A stretch of 64,000 nucleotides of DNA from an uncultured bacterium (GTDB taxonomy: Bacteria; Verrucomicrobiota; Lentisphaeria; Victivallales; UBA1829): the NCBI GenBank assembly GCA_949292215.1, contig CASEYW010000139.1:1-64000 (forward strand), in the 5' to 3' direction. The notes below the pieces were generated by a model. That model did no database searches and was not told the origin of the DNA. It worked only from the letters and a program-made list of their open reading frames with translations. The position numbers and the translations under genes are program-made. Shown here one piece after another: positions 19,089-28,250 of this stretch (within the stretch, counting starts at the first letter, position 1; every line of letters begins with the position of its first letter).

Positions 19089-19823
19089 TTATTGAAGTTT
19101 TGTGTAATAGAGATCGTATTCGGGAGAGGTTCCGTTGTAGCTGCTGTCCTTGTAAACCGAAAGGGCGGAAGCATGGCCGTCGAGCATGAGCATATTGGTT
19201 TTCAGCCCATGATTCCAGCCCATATTGTTGCTGTTCCAGAAGACGACTTCTCCCTCGGAGCTGGAAAAGGCGCAGTAGGCGTTGGACTTGTTTCCTCCGG
19301 CGGGCCGTTTTTTCATGGCGTCGTTTTCCGCTGCGAAAATACATCGCGAGGGCGATTTGATCCGGTTGATGCGGTGAAGTTCATCCGAATTGCTCATGTC
19401 GATATAGGAATAAAGAATTGCATAGCTTCTCGGTCTTGACGTGGATGCCGTATCCGGGCGCGTGTCGGATGGACACTGAAAAATTTTCCATGCGTTTTGG
19501 ACCGGCCAGTTCCCCGGAGTCGTTTTCAGATGCAGAAAGTTTTTTCCGAAATAATAATCCCAGTGGTATTGGGCGGTATAAAGATGCGGCCCGTTGATCC
19601 GGTTGCTGTCGGATGGCGGCGCTATGCAGTCGTCAAATGCGCTCTGGTAGAGGGATTCGCAGATCCCGAACTGTTTCAGATTGGAGAGACAGGAGATGGA
19701 CCTGCCTTTTTCCCGTGCAGAATGCAATGCTGGAAGGAGAAGTCCTGTTAAAATCGCAATGATTGCAATCACGACCAAAAGTTCTATTAATGTGAATGAC
19801 TCTCTCCTTAGTTTCACGCGCAT
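19089..19823 (-). CDS. Pseudopilin-like protein with H-X9-DG motif
   Basis: 244 residues starting with a short basic leader and [18 protein letters not shown], the class III pilin signal, with Glu5 present and Ser rather than Gly at the cleavage site. The C-terminal half has H-X9-DG (His of WNHGLK, Asp-Gly of LDGHAS). The start overlaps the end of the upstream regulator gene by 10 bp, implying translational coupling, and the giant hydrolase gene follows 27 bp downstream. The same pseudopilin-hydrolase pairing is seen at 2-3823. Confidence 0.85.
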   Translation of the reverse strand: MRVKLRRESFTLIELLVVIAIIAILTGLLLPALHSAREKGRSISCLSNLKQFGICESLYQSAFDDCIAPPSDSNRINGPHLYTAQYHWDYYFGKNFLHLKTTPGNWPVQNAWKIFQCPSDTRPDTASTSRPRSYAILYSYIDMSNSDELHRINRIKSPSRCIFAAENDAMKKRPAGGNKSNAYCAFSSSEGEVVFWNSNNMGWNHGLKTNMLMLDGHASALSVYKDSSYNGTSPEYDLYYTKLQ

Positions 19824-20920
19824 GTCTCATTTCCTTTCTTTTTATAGAGGGTTTCGATGTTGTGAATTCCAGGCGGGATGCGGATCGGCTTCAGTTTTTT
19901 GAGAGTTGCATGATCTGCGGCGGCAACGGTCTCCAGAATTTTCACGGCGATTTCTTCCGTTGCTGCGGAAAGAGTGGTAAAGGGAAAACGACGGTAATGC
20001 TGGCTGGTGTTGCTGGCATTCAGGGAAAGGATTCCCATCTGTTCGGGGAGGGCGATTCCGAGATCCATGAGTGTGTCGCAGAGGAGAGGAACTCGTTCGT
20101 CCGTGATGTAGAAGAGCGAGTCGTAACAGTCCTCTTTTGCGATGCGCTCTCCTGTGGCAACCACGCGCTGAAGAATTTCTTTTTCGCTGATTCCGACGTA
20201 GAGGGGGATCTGGAAGACATCTTTTTCATGCAGCGGGATTCCGAGGTTCCGGCACTCTTCGAGGAACCCTTCCGATCGTTGTTCCAGCGGGAGATAGGAG
20301 AATGAAAAATCATCCGCGATCAGTGCCGGTTTCCGATAACCTGCTTGATGGAGTGTTCTGGCTGCCAGGCGTCCGGCTTCCCGGTTGTCAAGGGAGATCA
20401 CATGATCGTGCAGGCGAATTGCGTCCTCATCCGGGAAAATCGTGAATTTGCTGTTGAAATCAAACTTGTTCCATTCAAACAGTTCATGACAGGTCACGAT
20501 CAGATACTTTGTGTTTGATTCCTGAATCTGCCGGATCGCCGGAAGCGCTTTTTCCCGCGGCCAGCCGACTAGCACCAGCTCCGGTTTGATCCCATAGTCC
20601 GGTGCGAGGCGGGAGAGGGTGAACCAGAGTTTTGCCCAGGAGCGGTTTTCGACCATATTCCGCCCAATCGCCGCAAACAGAAGCGGAATCTGGTTCGCCT
20701 GCGGATGGATGATCCTCCCGTTCGGAGTCTGCCGCAGACGATCCTGGGATTCCAGTTCTTCCAGAATGCCGCGGATCACTCCACGGGAACCTCCTGTCCG
20801 GACTACGAGCTCGCGTTCCGAGGGGAACGCATTCTCCCCCTGCGCCAGCAGATGCTGGATCAGCAGCAGAATCTTCTCTTTCGTCACTGCTCGCGACTGA
20901 TTGCTCCGGGTTGCCCCCAT
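19814..20920 (-). CDS. GntR-type/LacI-type hybrid transcriptional regulator
   Basis: 368 residues. N-terminal winged helix of GntR type (about 10-70: [25 protein letters not shown] in short segments) joined to a periplasmic-binding-protein-like sensor domain of the LacI/GalR kind (about 75-355: [32 protein letters not shown]). This arrangement is that of the AraR-like subgroup that senses sugars. It is the first gene of the operon with a pseudopilin and a giant hydrolase. A near-perfect dyad lies 20 bp upstream and is a good candidate for its own operator. The inducing sugar is unknown. Confidence 0.85.
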   Translation of the reverse strand: MGATRSNQSRAVTKEKILLLIQHLLAQGENAFPSERELVVRTGGSRGVIRGILEELESQDRLRQTPNGRIIHPQANQIPLLFAAIGRNMVENRSWAKLWFTLSRLAPDYGIKPELVLVGWPREKALPAIRQIQESNTKYLIVTCHELFEWNKFDFNSKFTIFPDEDAIRLHDHVISLDNREAGRLAARTLHQAGYRKPALIADDFSFSYLPLEQRSEGFLEECRNLGIPLHEKDVFQIPLYVGISEKEILQRVVATGERIAKEDCYDSLFYITDERVPLLCDTLMDLGIALPEQMGILSLNASNTSQHYRRFPFTTLSAATEEIAVKILETVAAADHATLKKLKPIRIPPGIHNIETLYKKKGNETCA

Positions 20921-20939
20921 TTCCGACTCCTTGCAATTA

Positions 20940-20965
20940 TAAAATGTACCACTTGGTTCATTTTA
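20940..20965. promoter_or_regulatory. 26-bp dyad, probable operator of the regulator gene
   Basis: Outer arms TAAAATG and CATTTTA enclose inner arms ACCA and TGGT (20940-20965); 22 of 26 positions are symmetric. It lies 19 bp upstream of the regulator ATG at 20920, where RNA polymerase would bind. The rest of the gap to 21159 shows no gene. Confidence 0.6.
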
Positions 20966-21159
20966 ATTATACTACAGACCACCAGAAAAGTCAAGGGGGG
21001 AAAGAAGGGAAAAACGGGAAAAAAGTCTGACAGGAAGAGCGGGAGAGAGGGTTGTCCCGGGGGCATTTTTCCGATGACTCCTGCCGGAGGAACCGGACGG
21101 AAACGGGAAAGCGGATTCTGCTTCCCGTTTCCGTTTCAGATGGAGTCTGGTGCGGGATC

Positions 21160-22725
21160 TTATGCAAAGATGGACGCGTCAGCGACGAGCAGCGGACAAT
21201 CTGTCACGGGGAAATTCCGGATGCGGAGTGTCCCATGGAAGTTGCCGCCGTCCGAGGTGATTTCCAGGAGTTCCGGGTCCAGCAGCCAGACGTTTCGCCG
21301 GATCGGGTCCATGACAACCGGATGTTCAAACATTTCCGATTCGTCCATCAGCATGTAGATGGAACCATGCACAGTCTGAGCGGAGAGCTCGACATGTTCC
21401 GGTGTCCAGAATGCGTATACGGGTTTTCCGTTGCGGCGGAACGAATGCGCTTCAATCCGATAGGGTGCCCGCGGTTCGAAGGCTTGCTGGTTGCCGGGAC
21501 GGAACGCGCAGAAGTTGTCCGGAGCGTTTTCGAGTCCGTCGAAGAGGAAACCCATGCCCTGCATGGTGTAGTATGCCAGTTTGCCGCAGTTGTTTTTGGC
21601 GTCGATCACGCCGTAATACTGATCGCGTCCGTCCGGATAGTAACAGAGAAAATCCGTGACAGTGAAGATGGAGCTCAGTTCCGCGCCGCAGACCAGATCT
21701 GTCAGATACCGGCGCGCCAGATATTTTGCCTGAGCCAGTTCCGTCGGGAAGGAAAAGAGAGCGGATTTTCCGCTGGCGCGTCCGCTTTCCCCCTGCCAGA
21801 AACGGATTTTCTTTGCCGGATCGGAAGGGATCAGATTCGCGCGGAGATTTTCCACTCTCGCTCCAATGAATTCTTCCGGAACGGGACCGTAAAAGTGATA
21901 GCTGAAAACGTCAATGAGATCGGCGAGTTTGTTTTTCCCGAGTGCTTTGATGTAGGAGGTTCCGGTCTGGGCGACGTCTGCGATGATTTGCGCATCGGGG
22001 ATCTCTGCGCGGACAACCTCGGCGGTCCGCGCGACGAATTCGGTATAATCTCTGGCCTTCTCCGCGAGCGGCATTGTTTTCCAGAGGGAAACTCCGTTGT
22101 GGGTCCAGAACGCCTCCGGTTCGTTCCAGACTTCGAAAAAGCGGACGCGCCCGCGGAAATGACGGCAGAGTGCCCGGACATATTCCGTCCATGCTTTCAT
22201 TCCCTTTTCCCCGTGATAGAGCGGAACCTCCCCGACCCAGCCTCGCGGCCAGCCGGGAACCAGTTTTCCGTTCGCTTCCTGCCACGCCTTTTCGTACGCT
22301 TCCGCCGGGGTGTGGACCGGGTGCCCGAAGCTCAGGCTGAACCAGGTTTCGATCCCGAGAGATGCAAGCGGATCGACGACTTCATCCAGCCATTGGAAGT
22401 TGTATTGTCCCGGAACTTTTTCGCACTTCATCCATCCGGTCTGGCAGCGTGCATACTTCACTCCGCTTTCCGCCAGAAAAGGGAAGGTTTTCCGGGGATC
22501 GAAGGTGTCGCGGTCGAGAGTTTCAAATCCGATTCCGAGGATGGAATGCTTTACGTCGACGCTTTTTTTGGATGGCAGGCGTCCCAGCAGTTCCGCTCCT
22601 GGAAACGATTTCATCGGGTCTTGCTGAAGGTTGAAGTGGTATTCGTCCGTCCAGAAGTCCTCTTTCGGCACGGGCGGGACAATGACGTTTGCGCTGTTCA
22701 ATTTTTTTCTCAGTTCCTCCAGCAT
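21160..22725 (-). CDS. GH39-like cytoplasmic glycoside hydrolase
   Basis: 521 residues without a signal peptide. TIM-barrel domain about 55-400 with FFEVWNEPEAF (acid/base Glu202) and FWQGESG (nucleophile Glu313), the clan GH-A layout and most like GH39 (beta-xylosidase or alpha-L-iduronidase group); a small beta domain closes the protein. AAGGAGAA is the ribosome site. It is the last gene of an operon with a sugar-acid dehydratase and a KDPG-type aldolase, so it may release a uronic acid or aldose from imported oligosaccharides. Exact specificity cannot be read from the sequence. Confidence 0.8.
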   Translation of the reverse strand: MLEELRKKLNSANVIVPPVPKEDFWTDEYHFNLQQDPMKSFPGAELLGRLPSKKSVDVKHSILGIGFETLDRDTFDPRKTFPFLAESGVKYARCQTGWMKCEKVPGQYNFQWLDEVVDPLASLGIETWFSLSFGHPVHTPAEAYEKAWQEANGKLVPGWPRGWVGEVPLYHGEKGMKAWTEYVRALCRHFRGRVRFFEVWNEPEAFWTHNGVSLWKTMPLAEKARDYTEFVARTAEVVRAEIPDAQIIADVAQTGTSYIKALGKNKLADLIDVFSYHFYGPVPEEFIGARVENLRANLIPSDPAKKIRFWQGESGRASGKSALFSFPTELAQAKYLARRYLTDLVCGAELSSIFTVTDFLCYYPDGRDQYYGVIDAKNNCGKLAYYTMQGMGFLFDGLENAPDNFCAFRPGNQQAFEPRAPYRIEAHSFRRNGKPVYAFWTPEHVELSAQTVHGSIYMLMDESEMFEHPVVMDPIRRNVWLLDPELLEITSDGGNFHGTLRIRNFPVTDCPLLVADASIFA

Positions 22726-22790
22726 GGTTTTCTCCTTGTTTTTTTCTGCGGCGACGACAGGAACCCTGGTGCCGCGTGTGTGATGACAGG

Positions 22791-23444
22791 TCAGTTTGAT
22801 TTTCTATCCGGAATTTCTTTCCAGTGCAGGCGGATAGTCTGTGCGATGCCGCGCCAGTCATTCTGATTCACTCGTTCCGGCGGAAAAAGAGAGGCTCCCG
22901 CTCCGATTGCGGCAGCTCCTGTTTCCAGCATGGAGCGGACATTGCCCGGATGGATTCCGCCCGTGACTAGAAATGGAATGTGCGCCAGCGGCGACATGAC
23001 TGTTTTGACATATTGTTCTCCGCCCGGAAGGATCGGAAAGAGTTTGACAAAATCCGCTCCGGATTCATACGCATGCAGGATCTCGTTCGGCGTGAAGGCT
23101 CCGGGAATTGCGATGAGTCCCCTTCGGTGTGCTGTTTCAATCACTGCCGGTGAGGTTGACGGCGAGACAAGGAATTCGGCGCCTGAATCGGCTGCTGCTT
23201 CCGCCATCGGAGTGTTCAGTACCGTTCCTGCGCCGAGGTGCAGAGTCGGGAATGCCTGCCGGAGTTTCCGGAGAGCCTTTCCGGTTTTCTCCAGGGTATC
23301 GTGATCGGCGGGATCGAAGGTCAGTTCCAGAAATTCTCCTCCTTCCGCGGCGAAGGTTTCCGCGCAGAAAAGAATTTTTTCCATTGGGATTCTGCGCAGG
23401 ATTCCGATGAAGCGGGTCCGTTTCAATGGTTCAGAAAGATTCAT
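22791..23444 (-). CDS. KDPG/KDPGal-type aldolase (Eda/DgoA family)
   Basis: Cleaves 2-keto-3-deoxy-6-phospho-sugar acids to pyruvate and glyceraldehyde 3-phosphate. 217 residues from the ATG at 23444, preferred over an upstream start because AGGG precedes it and it matches the family N terminus. Seen: GEFLELTF (Glu40), GAGTV (71-75), IPGAFTPNE, and the Schiff-base Lys134 in FVKLFP. The start overlaps the end of the dehydratase gene by 14 bp. With that partner, 2-keto-3-deoxy-galactonate-6-phosphate is a likely substrate, but no 2-keto-3-deoxy sugar kinase is in the window. Confidence 0.9.
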   Translation of the reverse strand: MNLSEPLKRTRFIGILRRIPMEKILFCAETFAAEGGEFLELTFDPADHDTLEKTGKALRKLRQAFPTLHLGAGTVLNTPMAEAAADSGAEFLVSPSTSPAVIETAHRRGLIAIPGAFTPNEILHAYESGADFVKLFPILPGGEQYVKTVMSPLAHIPFLVTGGIHPGNVRSMLETGAAAIGAGASLFPPERVNQNDWRGIAQTIRLHWKEIPDRKSN

Positions 23445-24618
23445 GTTCCAGCCCTTTGAAGTAATAAACGATATCGTTTTCCGGACGGATGTCGGTAAGA
23501 TTGCCGGTATAGTGGCGCAGATTGCGCGGACGATAGGGATATTCTGCAAGAACTGCTTCATTTACCTCGATACCAAGTCCCGGACGATCCGGAATCCGGA
23601 GGAATCCATTCTCAAATTCGACACATTCATCCGTGATTCGTTTCCGGAAGGTGCCGTCCGTAAGCATGATTTCATGGATCAGAAAATTCGGTGTGCAGGC
23701 GGCAAGCTGAAGGATCGCCGCGTTGGATACTGGGCCGCTGGGATTGTGAAAGGAAACGGGAATGTGTTTTGCTTCCGCCATCGCCGCGATTTTTTTTGAT
23801 TCGAACAGTCCGCCTGTATGAAAAATATCCGGTTGGGCGATGTCAACGGCGTTTTTGGAGAAGAGCTCCTCGAATCCGAATTTGGTGTATACCCGTTCGC
23901 CTGCGGAAATCGGAATGGGAGACCGGGAATGGATTTCCGCCAGAACGGAGAGGTTGTCCGGCGGACAGGGTTCTTCCATCAGCATGATGTTGTATTGTTG
24001 CAGTTCGCGGGCGATCCGGAGAGCGGTGTAACCGTTGAAGCGTCCGTGGCATTCGATCAGCAGATCCGTTTCCGGTCCGGCTGCTTCCCGGACCGCTCCT
24101 ACGATGTCCGAGGCTCTTTCCAGTTCCCGGTTACCGATTGTCATATGCGCTTTTCCGAAGGGGTCCCATTTCAGTGCCGTCACGCCGAGTTTCGTGGTTT
24201 TGCGCGCTGCTGCGGCAAACTCTTCCGGTGTTCGCGCTCCGACAAACCAGGCGTTGGCGTACATCCGTACGGAATCCCGCATTTTCCCGCCCATCAGCGC
24301 ATAGACCGGTGCGTTGTAATATTTGCCGGTGATATCCCACATGGCCATTTCGATGCCGCTGATTGCGGACATGAGAACCGGTCCGCCTTTCCAGTAGATA
24401 TCGCGGTAGACTTCGAAGCACATCCGTTCGATTTCGCGCGGATCCCGTCCAATGATCAGGCGCTTCAGATCCTCCACACAGCCGGAAAGAGCACCTTCCT
24501 GGGTTCCCAGCGAGGCTTCTCCCCAGCCGGAAAGCCCTTCATCGGTTTCCAGTTTCAGAAAGGTCCAGTTTGTCCGGTACGCGTCCATGACGAACGTTTT
24601 GATTTCAGTGATTTTCAT
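23431..24618 (-). CDS. Enolase-superfamily sugar-acid dehydratase, galactonate dehydratase-like
   Basis: Mandelate racemase/muconate lactonising family; dehydrates aldonic acids to 2-keto-3-deoxy acids. 395 residues, close to DgoD. Metal and catalytic residues line up with a constant offset of six to E. coli galactonate dehydratase: Glu189 (Asp in DgoD) and His191 in IECHGRF, Glu215 in MEEP, Glu241 in SAGER, His291 in SFHNPSG. First gene of an operon with the aldolase and a GH39-like hydrolase, divergent from an AraC/PocR regulator. Galactonate is the best guess; related acids are possible. Confidence 0.85.
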   Translation of the reverse strand: MKITEIKTFVMDAYRTNWTFLKLETDEGLSGWGEASLGTQEGALSGCVEDLKRLIIGRDPREIERMCFEVYRDIYWKGGPVLMSAISGIEMAMWDITGKYYNAPVYALMGGKMRDSVRMYANAWFVGARTPEEFAAAARKTTKLGVTALKWDPFGKAHMTIGNRELERASDIVGAVREAAGPETDLLIECHGRFNGYTALRIARELQQYNIMLMEEPCPPDNLSVLAEIHSRSPIPISAGERVYTKFGFEELFSKNAVDIAQPDIFHTGGLFESKKIAAMAEAKHIPVSFHNPSGPVSNAAILQLAACTPNFLIHEIMLTDGTFRKRITDECVEFENGFLRIPDRPGLGIEVNEAVLAEYPYRPRNLRHYTGNLTDIRPENDIVYYFKGLEHESF

Positions 24619-24643
24619 CTCTTTTCCTCTTCTTTTTCCGGAA

Positions 24644-24680
24644 ATTATACTTGAAAAAAGAAAAAAATGATATCTATATT
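24644..24680. promoter_or_regulatory. Back-to-back promoters between the dehydratase operon and the AraC regulator
   Basis: Plus strand: TTGAAA (24651-24656), 18-bp spacer, TATATT (24675-24680). Minus strand: TATAAT at 24649-24644 with a poor -35. The two nearly overlap, so one bound regulator could control both. Confidence 0.5.
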
Positions 24681-24701
24681 ATGCTGAAAAAATGGAAGAT
24701 T

Positions 24702-25532
24702 ATGCTGAAACACGATTTTTTTGAAAAACTGCGAACCTTTTCGGAAGAGCTGAGTTCTCTTGGGAATTTTGTCGGAACGGGATTCGTCTGGCATTTCGCC
24801 GACAACGATCTTCTGATGAATGTTCTTCCTGAGCAGACTCAGCACAGCCATCCTTACTGTCGGATGATCAAGGGCAATCCCTATCGGAAACTGAATCAGT
24901 GCATTCGATTTCACCATTTTGAATCGTTCCGGAAACTGGAGCAGAATTCCGGATTCCGCATTGAGGAGTGTCATGCCGGATGCAAGATTCTTGCGGTCAG
25001 CATGGTGGTTTCCTGTCGTTTGAAGGGGGTGCTGTTTGCCGGACCGTTCGCGGGAGGAAGTTCAAGTCTGCTGTCGCGGGGAGAGCTGCCGCTTATGACG
25101 GATACACGGCTGGCGGAGCTTGGAAATTACCTGAAACGACGGATGGACAACCTGTTCAACCGGGAACGTCTGCCGGAGACGGAACGACCGCTTCTGCCGC
25201 AGATCGTCTCAAATGACCGGCGGATCCTCTGGGCGGCTCATTACATGAGAAGTCACTGTCGCGAACCGTTGACGGCGGAGGAGACTGCCAACACCTGCGG
25301 ATTGAGTGTATCGCGCTTTCTTCATCTCTTCCGCAGTGAGACCGGTTATTCCTTCAGCGATTGGCTTCAACGGCTGCGAGTTGCCGCAGCATGCCGTCTT
25401 TTGGAGGAGACTCCGTACAAACTGGCAGAGATTGCGGAGATTTCCGGGATTCACGATCAGAGCCGGATGACGCATCTGTTCCGACGTTATCTGAATACAA
25501 CACCGGGAAAGTGGAGACACAAAGAACTCTGA
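24702..25532 (+). CDS. AraC-family regulator with PocR-like sensor domain
   Basis: 276 residues from the ATG at 24702, chosen because GGAAG lies just ahead and earlier ATGs fall inside or before the likely -10 box. N-terminal ligand domain (about 5-145) with the Cys/His pattern of PocR-type sensors (YCRMIKG, QCIRFHHF, EECHAGC); C-terminal double helix-turn-helix of AraC (about 180-276: LTAEETANTCGLSVSRF, LAEIAEISGIHDQS). Divergent from the sugar-acid operon, which it probably activates. The ligand is unknown. Confidence 0.85.
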   Translation: MLKHDFFEKLRTFSEELSSLGNFVGTGFVWHFADNDLLMNVLPEQTQHSHPYCRMIKGNPYRKLNQCIRFHHFESFRKLEQNSGFRIEECHAGCKILAVSMVVSCRLKGVLFAGPFAGGSSSLLSRGELPLMTDTRLAELGNYLKRRMDNLFNRERLPETERPLLPQIVSNDRRILWAAHYMRSHCREPLTAEETANTCGLSVSRFLHLFRSETGYSFSDWLQRLRVAAACRLLEETPYKLAEIAEISGIHDQSRMTHLFRRYLNTTPGKWRHKEL

Positions 25533-25669
25533 CGAACAGCTCTGCGGAAATTCTTCTTTATTGGAAGCCTGTCTCTCTGATGGCCGGGAGGAGGCCACTT
25601 GTCGGGGCCTCGCGAATAAAGTCCGGGGGACAGCATTGTTGCCGTTTCCTGTCCGGAATCTTGAATTAT

Positions 25670-25704
25670 AAAAAAAGACGGAACTGTTTCCGGTTCCGTC
25701 TTTT
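25670..25704 (-). terminator. Terminator of pnp, possibly bidirectional
   Basis: Arms AAAAGACGGAAC (25673-25684) and GTTCCGTCTTTT (25693-25704). The minus-strand reading is followed by seven T; the plus-strand reading by four T, which could also stop the AraC gene transcript. Confidence 0.85.
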
Positions 25705-25727
25705 GGTATGCAAATTCAGAAATGGGG

Positions 25728-27839
25728 TTATTTGTCCATTTCTTCGAGAGCGGCCTTCCGGCTCAGGCGAATCTTGCCGGAGCGGTCGATGTCGATCACT
25801 TTGACAGTGATGTAATCGCCTTCCTTGCAGATATCCGTGACGTTGTTGACACGGTAGTTCGCCATTTCGGAAATGTGCAGGAGTCCATCCTGTCCCGGGA
25901 GGATTTCGACGAATGCGCCGAAGTCGCGAACGGTTTTGACGAGTCCGCGGTAGATCTTTCCGACTTCCGCCTCGGCAGTGTAGGAAAGGACTCTGCGCTT
26001 GACGTCTTCCAGAACGGTCTTGGTTTTGGCAAGAATGCTGACGGAACCGTCGTCTTCGATATCGACTTGCGCTCCGGTGACCTCGCAGATTTCCTTGATG
26101 TTCTTTCCGCCGGTGCCGATCAGGGCGCCGATCTTATCCGGATTGATCTTCATCACGGCCATCTGGGGTGCATTCGGGCTGACTTCGGGTCTCGGGGCCG
26201 GGATGCAGTCGGTGATGACCTTCATAATCTTTTCGCGGGCTTCCTTGTTCTGCGCCATCGCACGGACAAGCGTATCGATCGGAATGCCGGGGAGCTTGAG
26301 GTCAAGCTGGAAGCCGGTGATTCCTTTGTTGCTTCCGCAGACTTTGAAGTCCATATCGCCGAAATGGTCTTCCGCTCCGATGATGTCGGTGAGGATCAGT
26401 TCCTTTCCGGTATCATCCGTGACGAGTCCGCAGGAGATGCCGACGACCGGTGATGTGATGGGAACACCCGCATCCATCAGCGCGAGGGTCGCTCCGCAGA
26501 CGGACGCCATGGAGGTGGAACCGTTGGATGCCATGATCTCCGAGACGCAGCGGACCGTGTACGGGAAATCTTTCGGGAAGACCTGCGCGACGGAACGCTC
26601 TGCCAGATTGCCGTGTCCGATTTCGCGTCTGCCCGGGCCGGAAACCTTTCCGACTTCGCCGACAGAGTAGTTCGGGAAGTTGTACTGAAGATAGAATTTC
26701 TTGTCCTTGTTGAGACTGCAGACATTGTCATATTCCTGCGCATCCTGCGGACCACCAAGAGTGGCGATGACGAGCGCCTGCGTTTCGCCGCGGGAGAAAA
26801 GACCGGTTCCGTGGACAACCGGCAGGACGCCGACTTCCGCAGAGAGCGGACGGAGATCCGTGATTCCGCGTCCATCCATGCGCATGTGCTTGTCGAGAAT
26901 GGCGCTGCGAACGGCTTTCTGGACGCGCTTGTCGAATCCCATTTTGACGTAGAATTCGAAATCTTCTCCAAGGGATTCTTCAAATTTCGGCTTGAGATCT
27001 TCCAGAACTTTTGCCAGAACCACGTCGAGAGCCCTGGTCCGTTCCTCTTTGCCAGGAAGAAACGCGGCGCCTTCGATGGTGTCGCGGCAGGATTCGTCGA
27101 TGGCGTTCATGACTTCTTCCGGAACGAGATGCAGTTCCGGAGTCTTTTTTGTCCGGCCGGCCTTCTCCGCGAGTTCGCGCTGGACCGCACACTGTTTCTT
27201 GATGATTTCATTGGCAAAATACATGGCGTCGGCGAGAAGCTGTTCGGAGCACTCTTTTGCTTCGCCTTCGATCATGATGACCTGGTCTTCCTTGCCGGCA
27301 TAAACGAGTTCAATTTCGCTTTCCTCCATCTCTTCGAGGGTCGGATTGGCGATGAACTGTCCATTGATGTATCCGACTCTGACGGCTCCGACCGGTCCCT
27401 GGAAGGGCAGATCGGAAAGGCAGAGCGCGGCGGAAGCACCGAGCATGAACAGAGTATCCGCATCGTATTTCCCGTCGAAGGAGAGGAGCATTCCATAGAC
27501 CTGGACTTCATCGAAGAAGCCTTCCGGAAAGAGGGGACGCAGCGGACGATCCGTCATGCGCATGGTGAGAATTTCCTTGTCGGAGGGTCTTCCTTCCCGC
27601 TTGATGAATCCTCCGGGGAATCTGCCTGCGGCAGCAAATTTTTCGCGGTAGTCGACCTGGAGGGGGAAGAAATCCGATCCTTTGCGTGCCGGTCCGGAGC
27701 AGACTGCGGCGAGCACGCAGGTGTCGCCCTGTCTGACGACGCATGAACCGTTTGCGAGATGAGCGAGTTTCCCGGTGGAGATTTCCATCGTCTTCCCGGC
27801 TGTGATTTCCACACTGACTTTTGTTTCCTGCATAAACAT
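25728..27839 (-). CDS. pnp: Polyribonucleotide nucleotidyltransferase (PNPase)
   Basis: 3'-5' phosphorolytic RNA degradation, part of the degradosome in many bacteria. 703 residues from the ATG at 27839, supported by AGAAGGA 5 bp ahead; the frame is open upstream but that part is leader RNA. Seen in order: first RNase PH domain with FPGGFIKREGRPSD, alpha-helical linker, second RNase PH domain with FSRGETQALV and the catalytic segment DIIGAEDHFGDMDFK, KH domain (IGALIGTGGKNIKEI) and S1 domain (GLVKTVRDFGAFVEILPG). All domains are present. It is transcribed alone from a promoter more than 200 bp upstream. Confidence 0.97.
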   Translation of the reverse strand: MFMQETKVSVEITAGKTMEISTGKLAHLANGSCVVRQGDTCVLAAVCSGPARKGSDFFPLQVDYREKFAAAGRFPGGFIKREGRPSDKEILTMRMTDRPLRPLFPEGFFDEVQVYGMLLSFDGKYDADTLFMLGASAALCLSDLPFQGPVGAVRVGYINGQFIANPTLEEMEESEIELVYAGKEDQVIMIEGEAKECSEQLLADAMYFANEIIKKQCAVQRELAEKAGRTKKTPELHLVPEEVMNAIDESCRDTIEGAAFLPGKEERTRALDVVLAKVLEDLKPKFEESLGEDFEFYVKMGFDKRVQKAVRSAILDKHMRMDGRGITDLRPLSAEVGVLPVVHGTGLFSRGETQALVIATLGGPQDAQEYDNVCSLNKDKKFYLQYNFPNYSVGEVGKVSGPGRREIGHGNLAERSVAQVFPKDFPYTVRCVSEIMASNGSTSMASVCGATLALMDAGVPITSPVVGISCGLVTDDTGKELILTDIIGAEDHFGDMDFKVCGSNKGITGFQLDLKLPGIPIDTLVRAMAQNKEAREKIMKVITDCIPAPRPEVSPNAPQMAVMKINPDKIGALIGTGGKNIKEICEVTGAQVDIEDDGSVSILAKTKTVLEDVKRRVLSYTAEAEVGKIYRGLVKTVRDFGAFVEILPGQDGLLHISEMANYRVNNVTDICKEGDYITVKVIDIDRSGKIRLSRKAALEEMDK

Positions 27840-27955
27840 ACAATCCTTCTGTGTTGCGGCTTGAATCGGTAGCCGCTTTTGGTTCGTGTTCCGATTGCAA
27901 ATTGTGAAAACAGGAATGACCGGGACTGTGCTCTGATCGCGGTAATGCGGAATAG

Positions 27956-27995
27956 CGGTATCGGACTCCGACGTTTCCTTCGGGGCACGATACCG
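27956..27995 (-). promoter_or_regulatory. Leader hairpin of pnp
   Basis: Arms CGGTATCG (27956-27963) and CGATACCG (27988-27995) with further short pairing inside, within the 411-bp gap 27840-28250. A second small hairpin, GTTGAA/TTCAAC, lies near 28050-28067 at the expected transcript start. E. coli pnp controls itself through an RNase III-cut leader hairpin; a comparable role here is inference. No gene is seen in the gap. Confidence 0.5.
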
Positions 27996-28073
27996 ACCGA
28001 ATTCCACGATACCGGAAACGGAACAGTCCGTTCTGGTCATGCCTGGCTGTTGAAATCCTCTTCAACAATAAGA

Positions 28074-28102
28074 AATATAACCCCGTTTTATAAAAATTGC
28101 AA
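28074..28102 (-). promoter_or_regulatory. Probable pnp promoter
   Basis: On the minus strand TTGCAA (28102-28097), 17-bp spacer, TATATT (28079-28074); start of transcription near 28067. Confidence 0.65.
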
Positions 28103-28186
28103 ATCGGAATCCTGTTTTGCGGAAAAGAAGCGCTTCTCCTCAAAGCTCAGCTTGTAAGACGTTTTGGTTTGTCCGGTTTTCAAGGG

Positions 28187-28226
28187 GGGCTGGGACTCCT
28201 GAGTTCTGCTGCAGGAGGGACCCCGG
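28187..28226 (-). terminator. GC-rich hairpin behind hrpB
   Basis: CTCCTG and CAGGAG pair around a ten-base loop and are extended by GGG/CCC pairs. No T-run, so termination without Rho is doubtful. Confidence 0.35.
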
Positions 28227-28250
28227 ATCAGAAGAATGGCCTTGCGCAAA

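Noticed and set aside
21052..22866. 604-residue frame opposite the GH39-like gene
   Set aside because: The minus-strand gene has both catalytic Glu motifs; the opposite frame is a shadow.
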